Part shown: positions 1-7,769 of the stretch, piece by piece
How the letters are laid out: every line of letters begins with the position of its first letter
How positions within the stretch are numbered: the stretch's first letter is position 1
DNA from: a virus
Length of the DNA: 64,000 bases
Virus record (IMG/VR): IMGVR_UViG_3300017991_005548
Location: 232,328-296,327 of that record
Reading direction: 5' to 3' (one strand)
Notes under the pieces: model-generated
The model's database searches: none
Seen by the model: only the letters and a program-made list of their open reading frames with translations
What the model was told of the DNA's origin: nothing
Translations under genes and position numbers: made by a program

Positions 1-544
1 GATTGGGCTGTGGAGGCTGTTCATACATTTGTTGTTGTTCAGGAGTAACTGGTATTTCTTCCATTGGGGCTTCTTGAAGAACTTGCTCTTCTTCGGGAGT
101 TAACTCACCCTCTAAATCATTCGGCTCCATCAAAGGATCTTCATTCTCAACATTAACTTGAGCAAATCTTGAAAGATTCTTGTAAGTAACATTGCTTTTA
201 AGAGTTCTCACCCAATCATCTCCATCAAACATCTGGAAACCAACATCAATATTGTTTTTGGAAAACCACCCTTTATTAACTTCAACAGCATATTGGCATG
301 GGCTTGAGGAAGTCGTCATTCTTGTACTCATTGGGGCCATGGATTCTATTTGCATAATCTTTCCACTATCATCAAGAAAAGCAATATCCAATGGAATATA
401 GGTGTTCTGCATCCAAAAACTTTGGGGATGCTTTCTAGGAAAGATGAATATCATTCCATCATTTTCCCCCAGTGTTTTACGATCCATTAAACCATAAGAT
501 CGTTTATGGGGAGTATCCGCTATTTCCAAACTCAAATAAGCCAT
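1..544 (-). CDS. DUF192 (UPF0127) family protein, C-terminus cut by window edge
   Basis: The reading frame is open from an ATG at 544 to the left edge (181 residues visible, no stop). Residues 5-106 follow the DUF192 pattern closely: EIADTPHKRSYGLM, then DGMIFIF, then SFWMQNTYIPLDIAFLD, then a late segment resembling the family's alanine/valine-glutamate-leucine strand (QYAVEVNKGWF). DUF192 is a small beta-rich family found in bacteria, archaea and some phages whose biochemical role is unknown. After the domain comes a short segment with the motif LSRFAQV (124-130) and then an acidic, Gln/Pro-rich, probably disordered tail. The start is supported by GAGG ten bases upstream, and it overlaps the end of the preceding gene by 41 bp. 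The family call is strong; any role in the phage is unknown. Confidence 0.88.
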   Translation of the reverse strand, partial: MAYLSLEIADTPHKRSYGLMDRKTLGENDGMIFIFPRKHPQSFWMQNTYIPLDIAFLDDSGKIMQIESMAPMSTRMTTSSSPCQYAVEVNKGWFSKNNIDVGFQMFDGDDWVRTLKSNVTYKNLSRFAQVNVENEDPLMEPNDLEGELTPEEEQVLQEAPMEEIPVTPEQQQMYEQPPQPN

Positions 545-800
545 ATCTTACCTCTTCATCCCAAGGGATTCCGCTTTGATCCAAAGCATCGCAAAGCACT
601 TCGGAAATTTCTCTATCCTCACACTCAAATTGGAGAACCTTAGAACCTGCTTTGTTGGTCATTTCAACTCCACTAGGAATTTCTAAAGTTGCCAGACCAT
701 GAATTAGCATATTGTAATGTCTTCTTGACAATACAGCCCTAATAGCTACTGGTCCGTTTCCTGGTTCGTGTTTTTTATTCCTGATCAGCATCTTTGACAT
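504..800 (-). CDS. Hypothetical 98-residue protein
   Basis: I do not recognise this protein. It is a compact, mixed-charge protein with no signal peptide or membrane segment. The N-terminal part is basic (RNKKHEPGNG) and the C-terminal half is acidic with predicted helices (REISEVLCDALDQ). It overlaps the upstream gene by 26 bp and the downstream DUF192 gene by 41 bp, which indicates translation as part of one tight minus-strand operon. The start could be the ATG at 800 or the one three codons later; neither has a strong ribosome site. Its reality rests on the operon context and on coding-like composition. Confidence 0.7.
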   Translation of the reverse strand: MSKMLIRNKKHEPGNGPVAIRAVLSRRHYNMLIHGLATLEIPSGVEMTNKAGSKVLQFECEDREISEVLCDALDQSGIPWDEEVRYGLFEFGNSGYSP

Positions 801-1245
801 TAAGATTGTTTGATGTGTTAGAGCAGAATTTTGGAATGCGATATCCTTCCTTCCCTCTCTTATCCATGCTTGCCATGATTTCTAAATAACTCTTATCCGA
901 TTTACCTTTCTCGAACTTATTACCTTCACCAAGGGCCATAACAGTAATAACCTGTCTCCCTCGTTCAGTTATTCTAACTTCAGAAGAATCACCAGAAACC
1001 AACCCATAGGTTTTCAGTCTCATGATATCTCGGTTACTAAGACCCATATCAGAAGAAATCACAAACTTATCATCATTGTTCTCTGCTTCGAGCCAAATTC
1101 TCATCAAAATCTCTGCGTCTTTATTACTAGCAGTGATTTTCTTTCTTTTCTCATCACTCTTAATGACTTCTTGTGCAAGAAACGAATAATCAACAAAACG
1201 ATTGTTTTCTTGTGGATCTTGCATTGGTCTAATAGGTATAGGCAT
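775..1245 (-). CDS. Hypothetical protein with a winged-helix-like middle region
   Basis: This 156-residue protein has a well-placed GGAGAG ribosome site ahead of its ATG. The middle (about residues 45-105) reads like a small helix-turn-helix/winged-helix fold: a helix (AEILMRIWLEA), a segment SNRDIMRLKTYGLV that resembles a recognition-helix arrangement, then a strand-rich EVRITERGRQVI stretch typical of a wing. The C-terminus is basic and probably flexible. This is pattern inference only; it could equally be a structural helper protein. It starts 2 bp after the stop of the large zincin-containing gene and overlaps the next gene by 26 bp, so the three are probably co-expressed. Confidence 0.7.
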   Translation of the reverse strand: MPIPIRPMQDPQENNRFVDYSFLAQEVIKSDEKRKKITASNKDAEILMRIWLEAENNDDKFVISSDMGLSNRDIMRLKTYGLVSGDSSEVRITERGRQVITVMALGEGNKFEKGKSDKSYLEIMASMDKRGKEGYRIPKFCSNTSNNLNVKDADQE

Positions 1246-1247
1246 AA

Positions 1248-3632
1248 TTACTCTCCAAAATCCAATATTTTATCTAATTCATACTTCTTAAAAAGTTCCT
1301 GGGCTTCCTCTTCATTGAGTGACTCTATCTTTGCCTTCGCAAACTGCAAGAAGTCAACAGAATACTTTTCCAAAAGAACGGGAGCGTATTTTCCAATAGC
1401 TTCCTCTAATTCACTATCAATATCAAGACCAAGCTTGATTGACAAATACAACGCTCTCAATATAATGAATGGGTTGAATGACAATACATCATCTGCATCC
1501 ATGACCGTTTCGATATAATTATCTCCATTAAAAGGAGTGATGAACGATCCAGTGTAAGGGTTATATCCTCTAGCATTAATAGTGAAATCCTTGTTGCAAA
1601 TATCATGCAATACATGGCTGGAAGAATCAAGATCCTGTTTTTTCATCCATCTCTCGATAGTTGGGATCTTTTGTCCTCCATTGAAACAAATCTTCACGCC
1701 TTTGTGATTAAAACAAAAACATCTAGTTGCTGGATCAATCTCAGAGACCTGTTCTCCCAATTCTTCAGCCAACAAACTTCCGAATTTATGGCAGTTTTGG
1801 GATGAATCACTTGTAAATTCAAGTTCCTCAACTTCTGGAGATCTGTTCCCAAAAGATTTCTCTCTTGCATAAGAACCGATAGCATAAACATCTTTGATAT
1901 CGTATTCATGAGCCACACTCTTTGCGGCATCCATAATGCAACTAATAGCATCTTCAAGCGTTGGTCTGCAACCAACAACCTTTGACATAATCTCTCTTAG
2001 TTGTTCATCATTGTTCTGAATAGCATCTTCGACTTTTTCAATTTCTTCACTACCAACTCCCCTATGAATCCAGCAGGAGTATATCTCTTCTCCATCGGAC
2101 TCTCCCAAAGAAAACATATCGACTCCAATAGGACTGCGCCCCATTGACTTTTCAATAACTGACAACATATCTTCACTACAAACAATCCTAGTTGCCTTCA
2201 TATCGCCCCTAAGAATGATTGATCGTATTTTTCTCAACATATCAACAATATGTCCAAGCCCACCCGAAGCAAAACGTTTTGCAGGATGAGTGTTGCTTAA
2301 GTCTCTTGTTGAATCAAACCAACTCTCTGGTTTGAACCTTGGCTCGATCCATCTGTAATAAAACCCCTTGATGTCATATGTTGGGTTATATCTAGGTTGT
2401 GACTTTATCCAGTCCTCTTCTTCTGAAAAACATTCATCTCTGTCATCCCAGGCCATGACTCTGTCACCTAACCCAGGAATAGTTGATCCATCAGAAATTT
2501 CGAGATTATTGTACCACCCAAAAACTGTCGCCATCTTTGTCATCTTTGATGCTTGCTTTAAAGGCATCATCAATGGTTGTGGTCTAGTATCTTCCAGAAG
2601 ATCTTCAGTGATTCTATATCCAGTATCGTCTTTGAGCCTGTCTTTGTCAAGCAATTCTTCAAAAATGAGATCAGGATCTAATTCCCAATCACCTTCAGTA
2701 AATTTCCTCAACTGAACTTCATAGATGTCATGTTCTGGAGATAGGTCTGGAGGGAGTGGAGCCTGATACTGTCTGCCAAGCATTTCTTCGATTGCTCGAT
2801 TTTGATATTGATGGGCGATCATACCCCAATCTGGTTGGGCCTGGAAATTTGCTCCATGATCACCATATCTTCCTGACAAATCAGATCCTGAGGGAGGATA
2901 GAATGGAAAGTGGCTTTGAGCTTCTTTATACCAATTATTTGAGGCTCCTTGCCTTAAACTTAGTTCACCCTCTATGCTGTATTTCTGCTGAATCTCTCTC
3001 ATGGCAGATTCAAGTAATGCTGTCTCAACTTGAGTTGGACCTGCTTCGTCTTCTGCCCCTTTAGCATGAGTGGCTTCGTGAGCCATTGTAGCGGCCATGT
3101 GAGCTATCATAAGATCTTGTCTTAGCTCTGCATGCATTTCTGGTGGAACGATGTCCTGAAGGTTCCTAAAGGATTGCTCCATCTCATTACGAGTGTCTGC
3201 TACATTCAGTCCTAGAACTGATCCTCCTTTACTTTCTAGATCAGCATATACTTGCTGGATTTCATTACGGATAGTTTCTTGGTCTTTCTCTTCTTTAGTG
3301 TCATACGCTCGAAGCATTCCATCTTCTTCGACAATTTCATAACCTCTTGATTCAAGTCTTTTTTGAAGTTCTTGGGTTTTGACTGCCCTATCTAGTGACG
3401 GAACATAAACTCCATAAACACCAGCTTTCGCGAAGTTGAACATATAAACAATATTCTGCAAAAGATTTGAGTCGAATCGATTGACTAAGTCAACTGATTT
3501 CTGGGCATCGCCAAATTGGGAAGAGATGTTGGAGATGTTAACACTTGGGCTTCCGATCAAACTACCTTTATACTCTGGAGCATCACCAGAGTAATACCCT
3601 CCGTAGTCTTGAGATACTTTTATGATTTTCAT
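1248..3632 (-). CDS. Zincin-like domain fused to degenerate CCA/poly(A)-polymerase-like domain
   Basis: The 794-residue protein appears to have three parts. Residues about 40-225 contain HEATH (185-189) in a helix followed by acidic residues, the HExxH signature of zinc metallopeptidases, so a protease or an inactive relative is likely. A linker carries the motif NWYKEAQ (233-239), and residues 240-560 are unassigned. The C-terminal part (about 570-750) resembles the head domain of class II nucleotidyltransferases such as tRNA CCA-adding enzymes: a GSYAR turn at 586-590, then DFTINA (682-687) and PFIILRALYLSIKLGLDID (721-739), which match the family's RDFTINALA and P-x-R-I-L-R-A-x-R-F segments. 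The metal-binding DxD pair appears replaced by ELEF, so transferase activity is doubtful. The N-terminus MKIIKVSQ resembles those of other genes in the window. Confidence 0.75.
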   Translation of the reverse strand: MKIIKVSQDYGGYYSGDAPEYKGSLIGSPSVNISNISSQFGDAQKSVDLVNRFDSNLLQNIVYMFNFAKAGVYGVYVPSLDRAVKTQELQKRLESRGYEIVEEDGMLRAYDTKEEKDQETIRNEIQQVYADLESKGGSVLGLNVADTRNEMEQSFRNLQDIVPPEMHAELRQDLMIAHMAATMAHEATHAKGAEDEAGPTQVETALLESAMREIQQKYSIEGELSLRQGASNNWYKEAQSHFPFYPPSGSDLSGRYGDHGANFQAQPDWGMIAHQYQNRAIEEMLGRQYQAPLPPDLSPEHDIYEVQLRKFTEGDWELDPDLIFEELLDKDRLKDDTGYRITEDLLEDTRPQPLMMPLKQASKMTKMATVFGWYNNLEISDGSTIPGLGDRVMAWDDRDECFSEEEDWIKSQPRYNPTYDIKGFYYRWIEPRFKPESWFDSTRDLSNTHPAKRFASGGLGHIVDMLRKIRSIILRGDMKATRIVCSEDMLSVIEKSMGRSPIGVDMFSLGESDGEEIYSCWIHRGVGSEEIEKVEDAIQNNDEQLREIMSKVVGCRPTLEDAISCIMDAAKSVAHEYDIKDVYAIGSYAREKSFGNRSPEVEELEFTSDSSQNCHKFGSLLAEELGEQVSEIDPATRCFCFNHKGVKICFNGGQKIPTIERWMKKQDLDSSSHVLHDICNKDFTINARGYNPYTGSFITPFNGDNYIETVMDADDVLSFNPFIILRALYLSIKLGLDIDSELEEAIGKYAPVLLEKYSVDFLQFAKAKIESLNEEEAQELFKKYELDKILDFGE

Positions 3633-3703
3633 ATTTTAACTCAGGAAAATTGTACAATTGCATTTTTATTCTCACTTTTCCGTTGAATGTCCTATTTGGG
3701 CAC

Positions 3704-3731
3704 AAAAAAACGGGACTATTTCTAGTCCCGT
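3704..3731 (-). terminator. Rho-independent terminator after the 3762-4109 gene
   Basis: A perfect 9-bp stem, ACGGGACTA (3710-3718) with TAGTCCCGT (3723-3731), closes a 4-base loop. Read on the minus strand it is followed by seven T residues (complement of the A-run at 3704-3710). It lies 31 bp past the stop of the 115-residue gene and so ends the transcript coming from the terminase/protease block. The rest of the 129-bp gap (3633-3703) must hold the promoter for the gene starting at 3632, but no clear -10/-35 pair was found. Confidence 0.9.
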
Positions 3732-3761
3732 ATATTATACATTTTATTGTGGGCCGAAAAC

Positions 3762-4109
3762 TTAGATGCCAAAACCTCCTGCATCATAAGGATCAACGGC
3801 CATTGGGGAGTCGTCCAGAGGATTGTAGCCGTCCTCTTCCTCTTCTTCGTCATTTTCAAGTGGATTGAAAGTGACAGAGGCTTGGCGATGCACCATCTCC
3901 CCCTTCTTTGTTAATTCTGGTTCCCCAGAAGATCCGCCAATTTGTTCAGCGATGTACTTCACAATTTTGGCATTGATGTTTTCACCGTTTTCATCAATCG
4001 CAGTACATGAGACTTGCTCCCCATGGTCCAAGATTGTAACGGTGTACTTTCCTGTCAATTTGTCGATTTTTACTTCGACATCGAGATGAGTTCCAAAAAG
4101 GTCAGCCAT
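3762..4109 (-). CDS. Hypothetical acidic-tailed small protein
   Basis: This 115-residue protein is unrecognised. The first 60 residues look like alternating beta strands (VEVKIDKLTGKYTVTILDHG) ending in a helix (NAKIVKYIAEQIGG). The last 30 residues are strongly acidic with a run of five Glu (DEEEEEDGYNPLDD) and end in a glycine-rich tail, which suggests a flexible charged extension. It starts 10 bp after the stop of the DUF1257-like gene and is followed by a strong terminator, making it the last gene of this transcript. Confidence 0.75.
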   Translation of the reverse strand: MADLFGTHLDVEVKIDKLTGKYTVTILDHGEQVSCTAIDENGENINAKIVKYIAEQIGGSSGEPELTKKGEMVHRQASVTFNPLENDEEEEEDGYNPLDDSPMAVDPYDAGGFGI

Positions 4110-4119
4110 TGTTATACTC

Positions 4120-4563
4120 CTAAACCATTCCGTTCAAAATGTCGTCACCATCGATCTTGAACTTGAAGATGAAGTTATCATCATCTTCTTCCTCGGTGAA
4201 GCCCAGTACGTCCAAACGATTGACCATCGTCTTGGCTTTGTACCTTCCGATTTCACCTGGGAGTTCATCTTCGAACTTCTTCTGGCGCTTTCCAGCGACA
4301 GAGCTATGACCACCCAAAGCAACAATCCATTTATTGCCTTCCCGTCTCATACCGAATTCCTCGTAGCAAACTCCTTTTGCTCCGACTGGAACGCGAATGT
4401 GATAGGTTGACTTGGCTTGTTGATAGCCACTTCTCAAAGAAATGTTTCCAGATTCAGAAGTGTCGATTTGACCTTTCCATTCTGGGACCATGTTTTCGAG
4501 AACTCTGGCCATTGTTTGGACATCGCAATTTGCTTGCACTTCACCATAAACATAGTGACTCAT
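4120..4563 (-). CDS. DUF1257/Ycf35-like protein
   Basis: The frame is open from 4623, but the ATG at 4563 is chosen because AAGGAG lies 8 bases ahead of it; this gives 147 residues beginning MSHYVYGEV. The start and overall plan recall DUF1257 (Ycf35), a small protein of cyanobacteria, plastids and some phages: an opening MSHF/MSHY, a helix (VQTMARVLENM), then a strand series around YEEFGMRREGNKWIVALGG and a helix with F-x(3)-L-x(5)-Y ending in a GFT strand. The resemblance is from memory of the family pattern and is moderate. The function of DUF1257 is unknown. It sits 26 bp after the protease gene and 10 bp before the acidic small protein. Confidence 0.6.
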   Translation of the reverse strand: MSHYVYGEVQANCDVQTMARVLENMVPEWKGQIDTSESGNISLRSGYQQAKSTYHIRVPVGAKGVCYEEFGMRREGNKWIVALGGHSSVAGKRQKKFEDELPGEIGRYKAKTMVNRLDVLGFTEEEDDDNFIFKFKIDGDDILNGMV

Positions 4564-4589
4564 TGCTCTTCTCCTTGGTTGTTTTTGTT

Positions 4590-5651
4590 TTATCTTGCTA
4601 CTTGAATACCATTCTTTTCGCAAAATTCGATGGCGTATATTGAGAATACTCCAGCACTCAATCCGTAGTTGTCGTTGTCTCCAACAATTGCAGTTATTAC
4701 TCCGATAACCTTACCATCATGACGATTGATAATTGGACCGCCACTGTTTCCTGGTAATATTGCGAGATCTAAAAACATGTATAGAGGTGCTCCATTATGA
4801 GAATAGATCTCCCTGTCAAGAGAGCTAACATAACCGAAAGTTGTGTTGTTTTCGAATCCATGAGGACTTCCAACTGCAAAAATTTCATCTCCGACATTAA
4901 CGATTTGATCGAATTCAAAAGGTTTTGCATTGATATCGGCCTTCAGTAAAGCTAGGTCTTTAGCTCCATCAAAGGCTATAACCTCTGCGTTAACCATCTG
5001 ATCTCCATCTTTGATCAGTACCCTTATCATATCCTCATATTCAGAGAAGTCAAGCGAGCTTTCAGTATTTTTGTTGTAATTTTTTACGACATGGGCGCAA
5101 GTAAGGAAATAATTAGGGGCTACGCAGAAAGCAGAACCCGTTTCCTCAGTATTCGTGCTGAAGTTCTGTGACTTTACAACAAACGTCTTTTCAAGAGCCT
5201 CATCAACTTGATTTGGTTCTGGTTCAGCTTGCGCTACTCTAGAGATCCATTTGACAAGAACTCCCCTCTCTTCCATCTTTCTTCGATATTGTTGAGCCGA
5301 TTCCAAAGATGGGAAAGTTTTATAGCCACCTCTAACCTTTAACTTCCAAACCTCTTTATCACCAGAATTATTAGTAAGGTTTCTGAAGATGTCTAAATCT
5401 CTTTCTCTTCTTTTGTAATCGTCACCCTCATCTTTGTAAGATCCAGGTTGAGATTCTTCGTTCCTTGACCAATCTCCCCAATCACCTTGTTGACCTGGGA
5501 GTTTATATTGTTTGCCAGTCAATACATCCCATATGGTATGCACATTATTGAAGGGCATAACGGATTTTGGAGTAGTGGGACTTAAGCCAGAGCCTGGATA
5601 TAGAATCTCAGGCATTGTTGTGCGATAAGCTTTTTTCTTTTGTTTGCCCAT
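4590..5651 (-). CDS. Trypsin-like (HtrA-type) serine protease
   Basis: The catalytic triad is complete in the usual context: His187 in TCAHVV, Asp232 in AKDLALLK and Ser303 in LPGNSGGPI. The chymotrypsin-fold domain spans about residues 155-350, as in the protease part of HtrA/DegP, but no PDZ domain follows. The first 130 residues are polar with Lys/Arg/Asp-rich stretches, and the segment KVRGGYKTFPSLESAQQYRRKM looks like a small domain. The junction contains WISRVAQA (135-142), a motif shared with other proteins in this window, so the N-terminal part might be cleaved off. There is no signal peptide, so it probably acts in the cytoplasm or virion, perhaps in capsid or tail maturation. An AGGT site precedes the start. 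Confidence 0.9.
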   Translation of the reverse strand: MGKQKKKAYRTTMPEILYPGSGLSPTTPKSVMPFNNVHTIWDVLTGKQYKLPGQQGDWGDWSRNEESQPGSYKDEGDDYKRRERDLDIFRNLTNNSGDKEVWKLKVRGGYKTFPSLESAQQYRRKMEERGVLVKWISRVAQAEPEPNQVDEALEKTFVVKSQNFSTNTEETGSAFCVAPNYFLTCAHVVKNYNKNTESSLDFSEYEDMIRVLIKDGDQMVNAEVIAFDGAKDLALLKADINAKPFEFDQIVNVGDEIFAVGSPHGFENNTTFGYVSSLDREIYSHNGAPLYMFLDLAILPGNSGGPIINRHDGKVIGVITAIVGDNDNYGLSAGVFSIYAIEFCEKNGIQVAR

Positions 5652-5667
5652 TTTTGATACCTAAATT

Positions 5668-5702
5668 AAGTGTACTCTAACTTATTCAAAAAAAGTACAC
5701 TT
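5668..5702. promoter_or_regulatory. Inverted repeat between two minus-strand genes
   Basis: AAGTGTACT (5668-5676) pairs perfectly with AGTACACTT (5694-5702) across a 17-base AT-rich spacer. It fills the gap between the stop of the Lys/Glu-rich gene and the start of the protease gene. Read on the minus strand there is no T-run after the second arm, so it is a poor terminator. An operator or a weak mRNA hairpin is possible. Function not established. Confidence 0.4.
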
Positions 5703-5709
5703 TGAACCT

Positions 5710-6540
5710 TTAGACTTCAATAAAGGCATCTCCAAGTTGATCTTCTTCATCAACTTCATCTGGAATGAAGGCATTTTCCACATCTTCATCTACAGGTTCT
5801 TCTTCATCGATAAAAGCATCTTCTACATCATCTCCGAAGATTTCATCAACATCTAGGAAATTTGCATCTGGTCTATCACCGAAAGCATTGTTTTTCATTT
5901 CAACCTGGGTTGCCTTGCCATTGCCAGCGCCAATAACAGCGGTTGTTCCCATTCTTTCAGATGGATCTAACAAAGATTCATCGATGGGTGTTTCTTCCTC
6001 AACCTCTTCCCCTGCCTCTTCTGCATCAAGCTTTGCGGCGGCTTTCATGGATGCCTCACAACGAGGCTCATTTTCATCAATTTCCCCATTCATCTTGTGA
6101 ACCATCTCTTGAGTCTTAGGCCCTACATCAGTCATTACAACCACTTTCTCTTTTGGTTTTTCTTCCTTTTCAGCCTTCTTTTCAGTTTTCTTGCTTTTGC
6201 TCTTGCCTCTTCTTGACTTAGGCTTCCTTTTGGGCTTCTCTTCTTCAGCCTTTTCTTCAGGCTTTTCTTCAGGCTTTTCTTGGGGAGGTTCAGTGGTCAG
6301 AATCTCTTCTACCTTTTCTGCTTCTTTAGGTTTTTCTTCGATCACTTCCATACGAATCAAACCATAGTTGGCAACTTGTCTGAGTTCACTTGCTTGCGCT
6401 TCGTTTTCAACTTCGATATTTAAAGCGTAACTACATCCATCACATTTTTTAGGATTGGGGTCATATTTACCCCTAAGCATCATGCCAATAGTGTTGAAGG
6501 AAATTGTAGCTTCTGTCAAACCATATACGTTAACTTTCAT
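5710..6540 (-). CDS. Lys/Glu-rich protein with acidic C-terminus
   Basis: This 276-residue protein is unrecognised. Residues 1-70 form a compact N-terminal unit containing a Cys pair (KKCDGCSYALNIEV). From about 70 to 140 it is a repetitive Lys/Glu/Pro stretch (EEKPEEKPEEK-type repeats and a KRKPKSRRGKSKSKK basic patch), followed to the end by acidic segments with repeated DAFIDEEE/NAFIPDE-like blocks. Such charge-segregated, low-complexity composition suits a disordered scaffold or nucleic-acid-associated protein, but this is inference. GGGAG lies ahead of the ATG, and a TATAAT box occurs about 35 bp upstream, so the gene may have its own promoter. Confidence 0.75.
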   Translation of the reverse strand: MKVNVYGLTEATISFNTIGMMLRGKYDPNPKKCDGCSYALNIEVENEAQASELRQVANYGLIRMEVIEEKPKEAEKVEEILTTEPPQEKPEEKPEEKAEEEKPKRKPKSRRGKSKSKKTEKKAEKEEKPKEKVVVMTDVGPKTQEMVHKMNGEIDENEPRCEASMKAAAKLDAEEAGEEVEEETPIDESLLDPSERMGTTAVIGAGNGKATQVEMKNNAFGDRPDANFLDVDEIFGDDVEDAFIDEEEPVDEDVENAFIPDEVDEEDQLGDAFIEV

Positions 6541-6573
6541 AATAAAACTCCCAATTTAGTCTTGGTGTTGTTT

Positions 6574-6601
6574 ATTATACAAATTAACCGAGCAGATCTA
6601 A
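6574..6601 (-). promoter_or_regulatory. Possible sigma70-like promoter for the Lys/Glu-rich gene
   Basis: On the minus strand TATAAT occupies 6579-6574 and TTAGAT, a weak match to TTGACA, lies 16 bp upstream at 6601-6596. It is 33 bp ahead of the ATG at 6540. The -10 is perfect; the -35 is poor. Confidence 0.4.
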
Positions 6602-6790
6602 CCCTATGTTTTTGTCTTGCATAAAGGTGTTGATGTGTTTAAGGAAAAGAGCTTTCTCTTGTGGAGTAAAAAATGCAGATGCAAGTAAACTACTCAACTC
6701 ATCACTTGTCGCAGGGATATCATCCTCGTCAAACGATCTTTTGAATGAAACAAATGCTCGACTTACTTTCTGGTCATCTACTTTTTTTTT
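6584..6790 (-). CDS. Possible -1 frameshift extension of the 6778-7710 gene
   Basis: A frame in the -1 register opens inside the A-run that ends the upstream gene and continues for 65 codons past that gene's TAG, stopping at TAA (6584-6586). It has no ATG, GTG or TTG for its first 28 codons, so it is unlikely to be an independent gene. Its product looks coding: VDDQKVSRAFVSFKRSF, an acidic linker, then an amphipathic helical region (EKALFLKHINTFMQ). If made by slippage, the fusion would be 375 residues (310+65). A one-base error in the A-run of the assembly would also explain it, in which case the real gene is simply 6584-7710. Confidence 0.6.
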   Translation of the reverse strand, partial: KKKVDDQKVSRAFVSFKRSFDEDDIPATSDELSSLLASAFFTPQEKALFLKHINTFMQDKNIGLDLLG

Positions 6791-7710
6791 GTAGCTTCAA
6801 CGATTTGACGGTTTTTGAAATAATTGGATGCAAAGAGTCTATCTTCCTCATCCATTAGATCTTCTTCGTCTAAGTCAGTTACTTCAAAATCCTCACCCAC
6901 TTCGTCAAGACCGATTTGGTAAGTTACAATGCCCTGACTAAGTTTTGAATCATCAAATGAAGCTAATGAAAATGGAATTTCGCCATGATGTTTGGACATG
7001 AAGTATTCCAAATCGTCAGCGATATCTTCCAAAGTCAAACTACTTGTATCGTTTGTACCAGTTATTTCAAGTTTACCAACAGCGGTAGGGGTTCCACCTA
7101 TGTCAATCTCTTCGTAGTAGACTTCTTTAACAGCTTCTAGAACATCATCGTCGTCTCCGAGGTCTTCTATTGGAAAATCAGGATCGATTTCATTAATTTC
7201 AAAGTCCTGTCCATAAGGATCATCTAGGATATCATCCATATTGTCTTCAAGACTACGATCACGTTCCACATAATCCCAATCAATATCCATTGACTGAGCT
7301 TTCTTCTCGAAAGCTATTTTAAGGCCATCTTCGCTTTTGATTTCCCACCATCTTTGTCGCTTGGGAGTTTCTGAGGCTGTCTCATACTCCTCTCCTTCGA
7401 TATTGTAATCGGCCAATCGTTTCTCTTCAAGCTTATTCATATCACCTTCATAAGCTTGAGCATTTCTGTGTTTAGAACCAAATTCATCTTTGGCTTCATC
7501 TAGGTTTTTCTCAATAACAACTTCTGCACTACCAGTTCTGTTGTTTTCAAGAAGCTTTTCCATAACTGAATCTTTGTCACCTACGTGATGAGGATCTAAC
7601 TGCTTATCTGTAATTTCCTCTGGAATGTCGCCATGGGATTCTGACAACATGCGATCAGTATGGGCATCTTCATCTAATTTTTCATAGACTACAAATTTAT
7701 ATTCAGACAT
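6778..7710 (-). CDS. Acidic repeat-containing protein downstream of terminase
   Basis: The ATG at 7710 (310 residues) is preferred over a GTG at 7719 because AGGAG is about ten bases upstream of the ATG and too close to the GTG. The N-terminal third holds four short related units of the form I/V-x-[D/E]-K-x-L-[D/E] (ITDKQLD at 33-39, VMEKLLEN at 49-56, VIEKNLDE at 65-72, LEEKRLAD at 94-101). Next come RWWEIKSEDG and the shared motif FEKKAQS (134-140), then a very acidic second half (IEDLGDDDDV and DLDEEDLMDEEDR). No family is recognised. Its position directly after TerL suggests a capsid-associated or scaffold role. The gene ends in a slippery A-run with a possible extension. Confidence 0.75.
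   Translation of the reverse strand: MSEYKFVVYEKLDEDAHTDRMLSESHGDIPEEITDKQLDPHHVGDKDSVMEKLLENNRTGSAEVVIEKNLDEAKDEFGSKHRNAQAYEGDMNKLEEKRLADYNIEGEEYETASETPKRQRWWEIKSEDGLKIAFEKKAQSMDIDWDYVERDRSLEDNMDDILDDPYGQDFEINEIDPDFPIEDLGDDDDVLEAVKEVYYEEIDIGGTPTAVGKLEITGTNDTSSLTLEDIADDLEYFMSKHHGEIPFSLASFDDSKLSQGIVTYQIGLDEVGEDFEVTDLDEEDLMDEEDRLFASNYFKNRQIVEATKKK
6781..6787 (-). promoter_or_regulatory. Candidate slippery heptamer A AAA AAG
   Basis: On the minus strand the last codons of the upstream gene read ACA AAA AAA AAG TAG. The heptamer A AAA AAG, in the correct zero-frame phase and immediately before the stop, is the same slippery type used in E. coli dnaX. It is embedded in a run of nine A residues, which could also promote transcriptional slippage. 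No strong downstream hairpin or upstream Shine-Dalgarno stimulator was found by eye. Confidence 0.55.
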
Positions 7711-7769
7711 TTTATGCACTCTCCTGAAGAATATTTCTTATTTGTTCTTCTTCTATTATAAAAAATCCT

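Noticed and set aside
192-401. Plus-strand 69-codon frame at left edge
   Set aside because: Antisense to the clear DUF192 domain.
6606-6794. Plus-strand 62-codon open frame
   Set aside because: Antisense to the frameshift extension, lacks a ribosome site and has no recognisable features.
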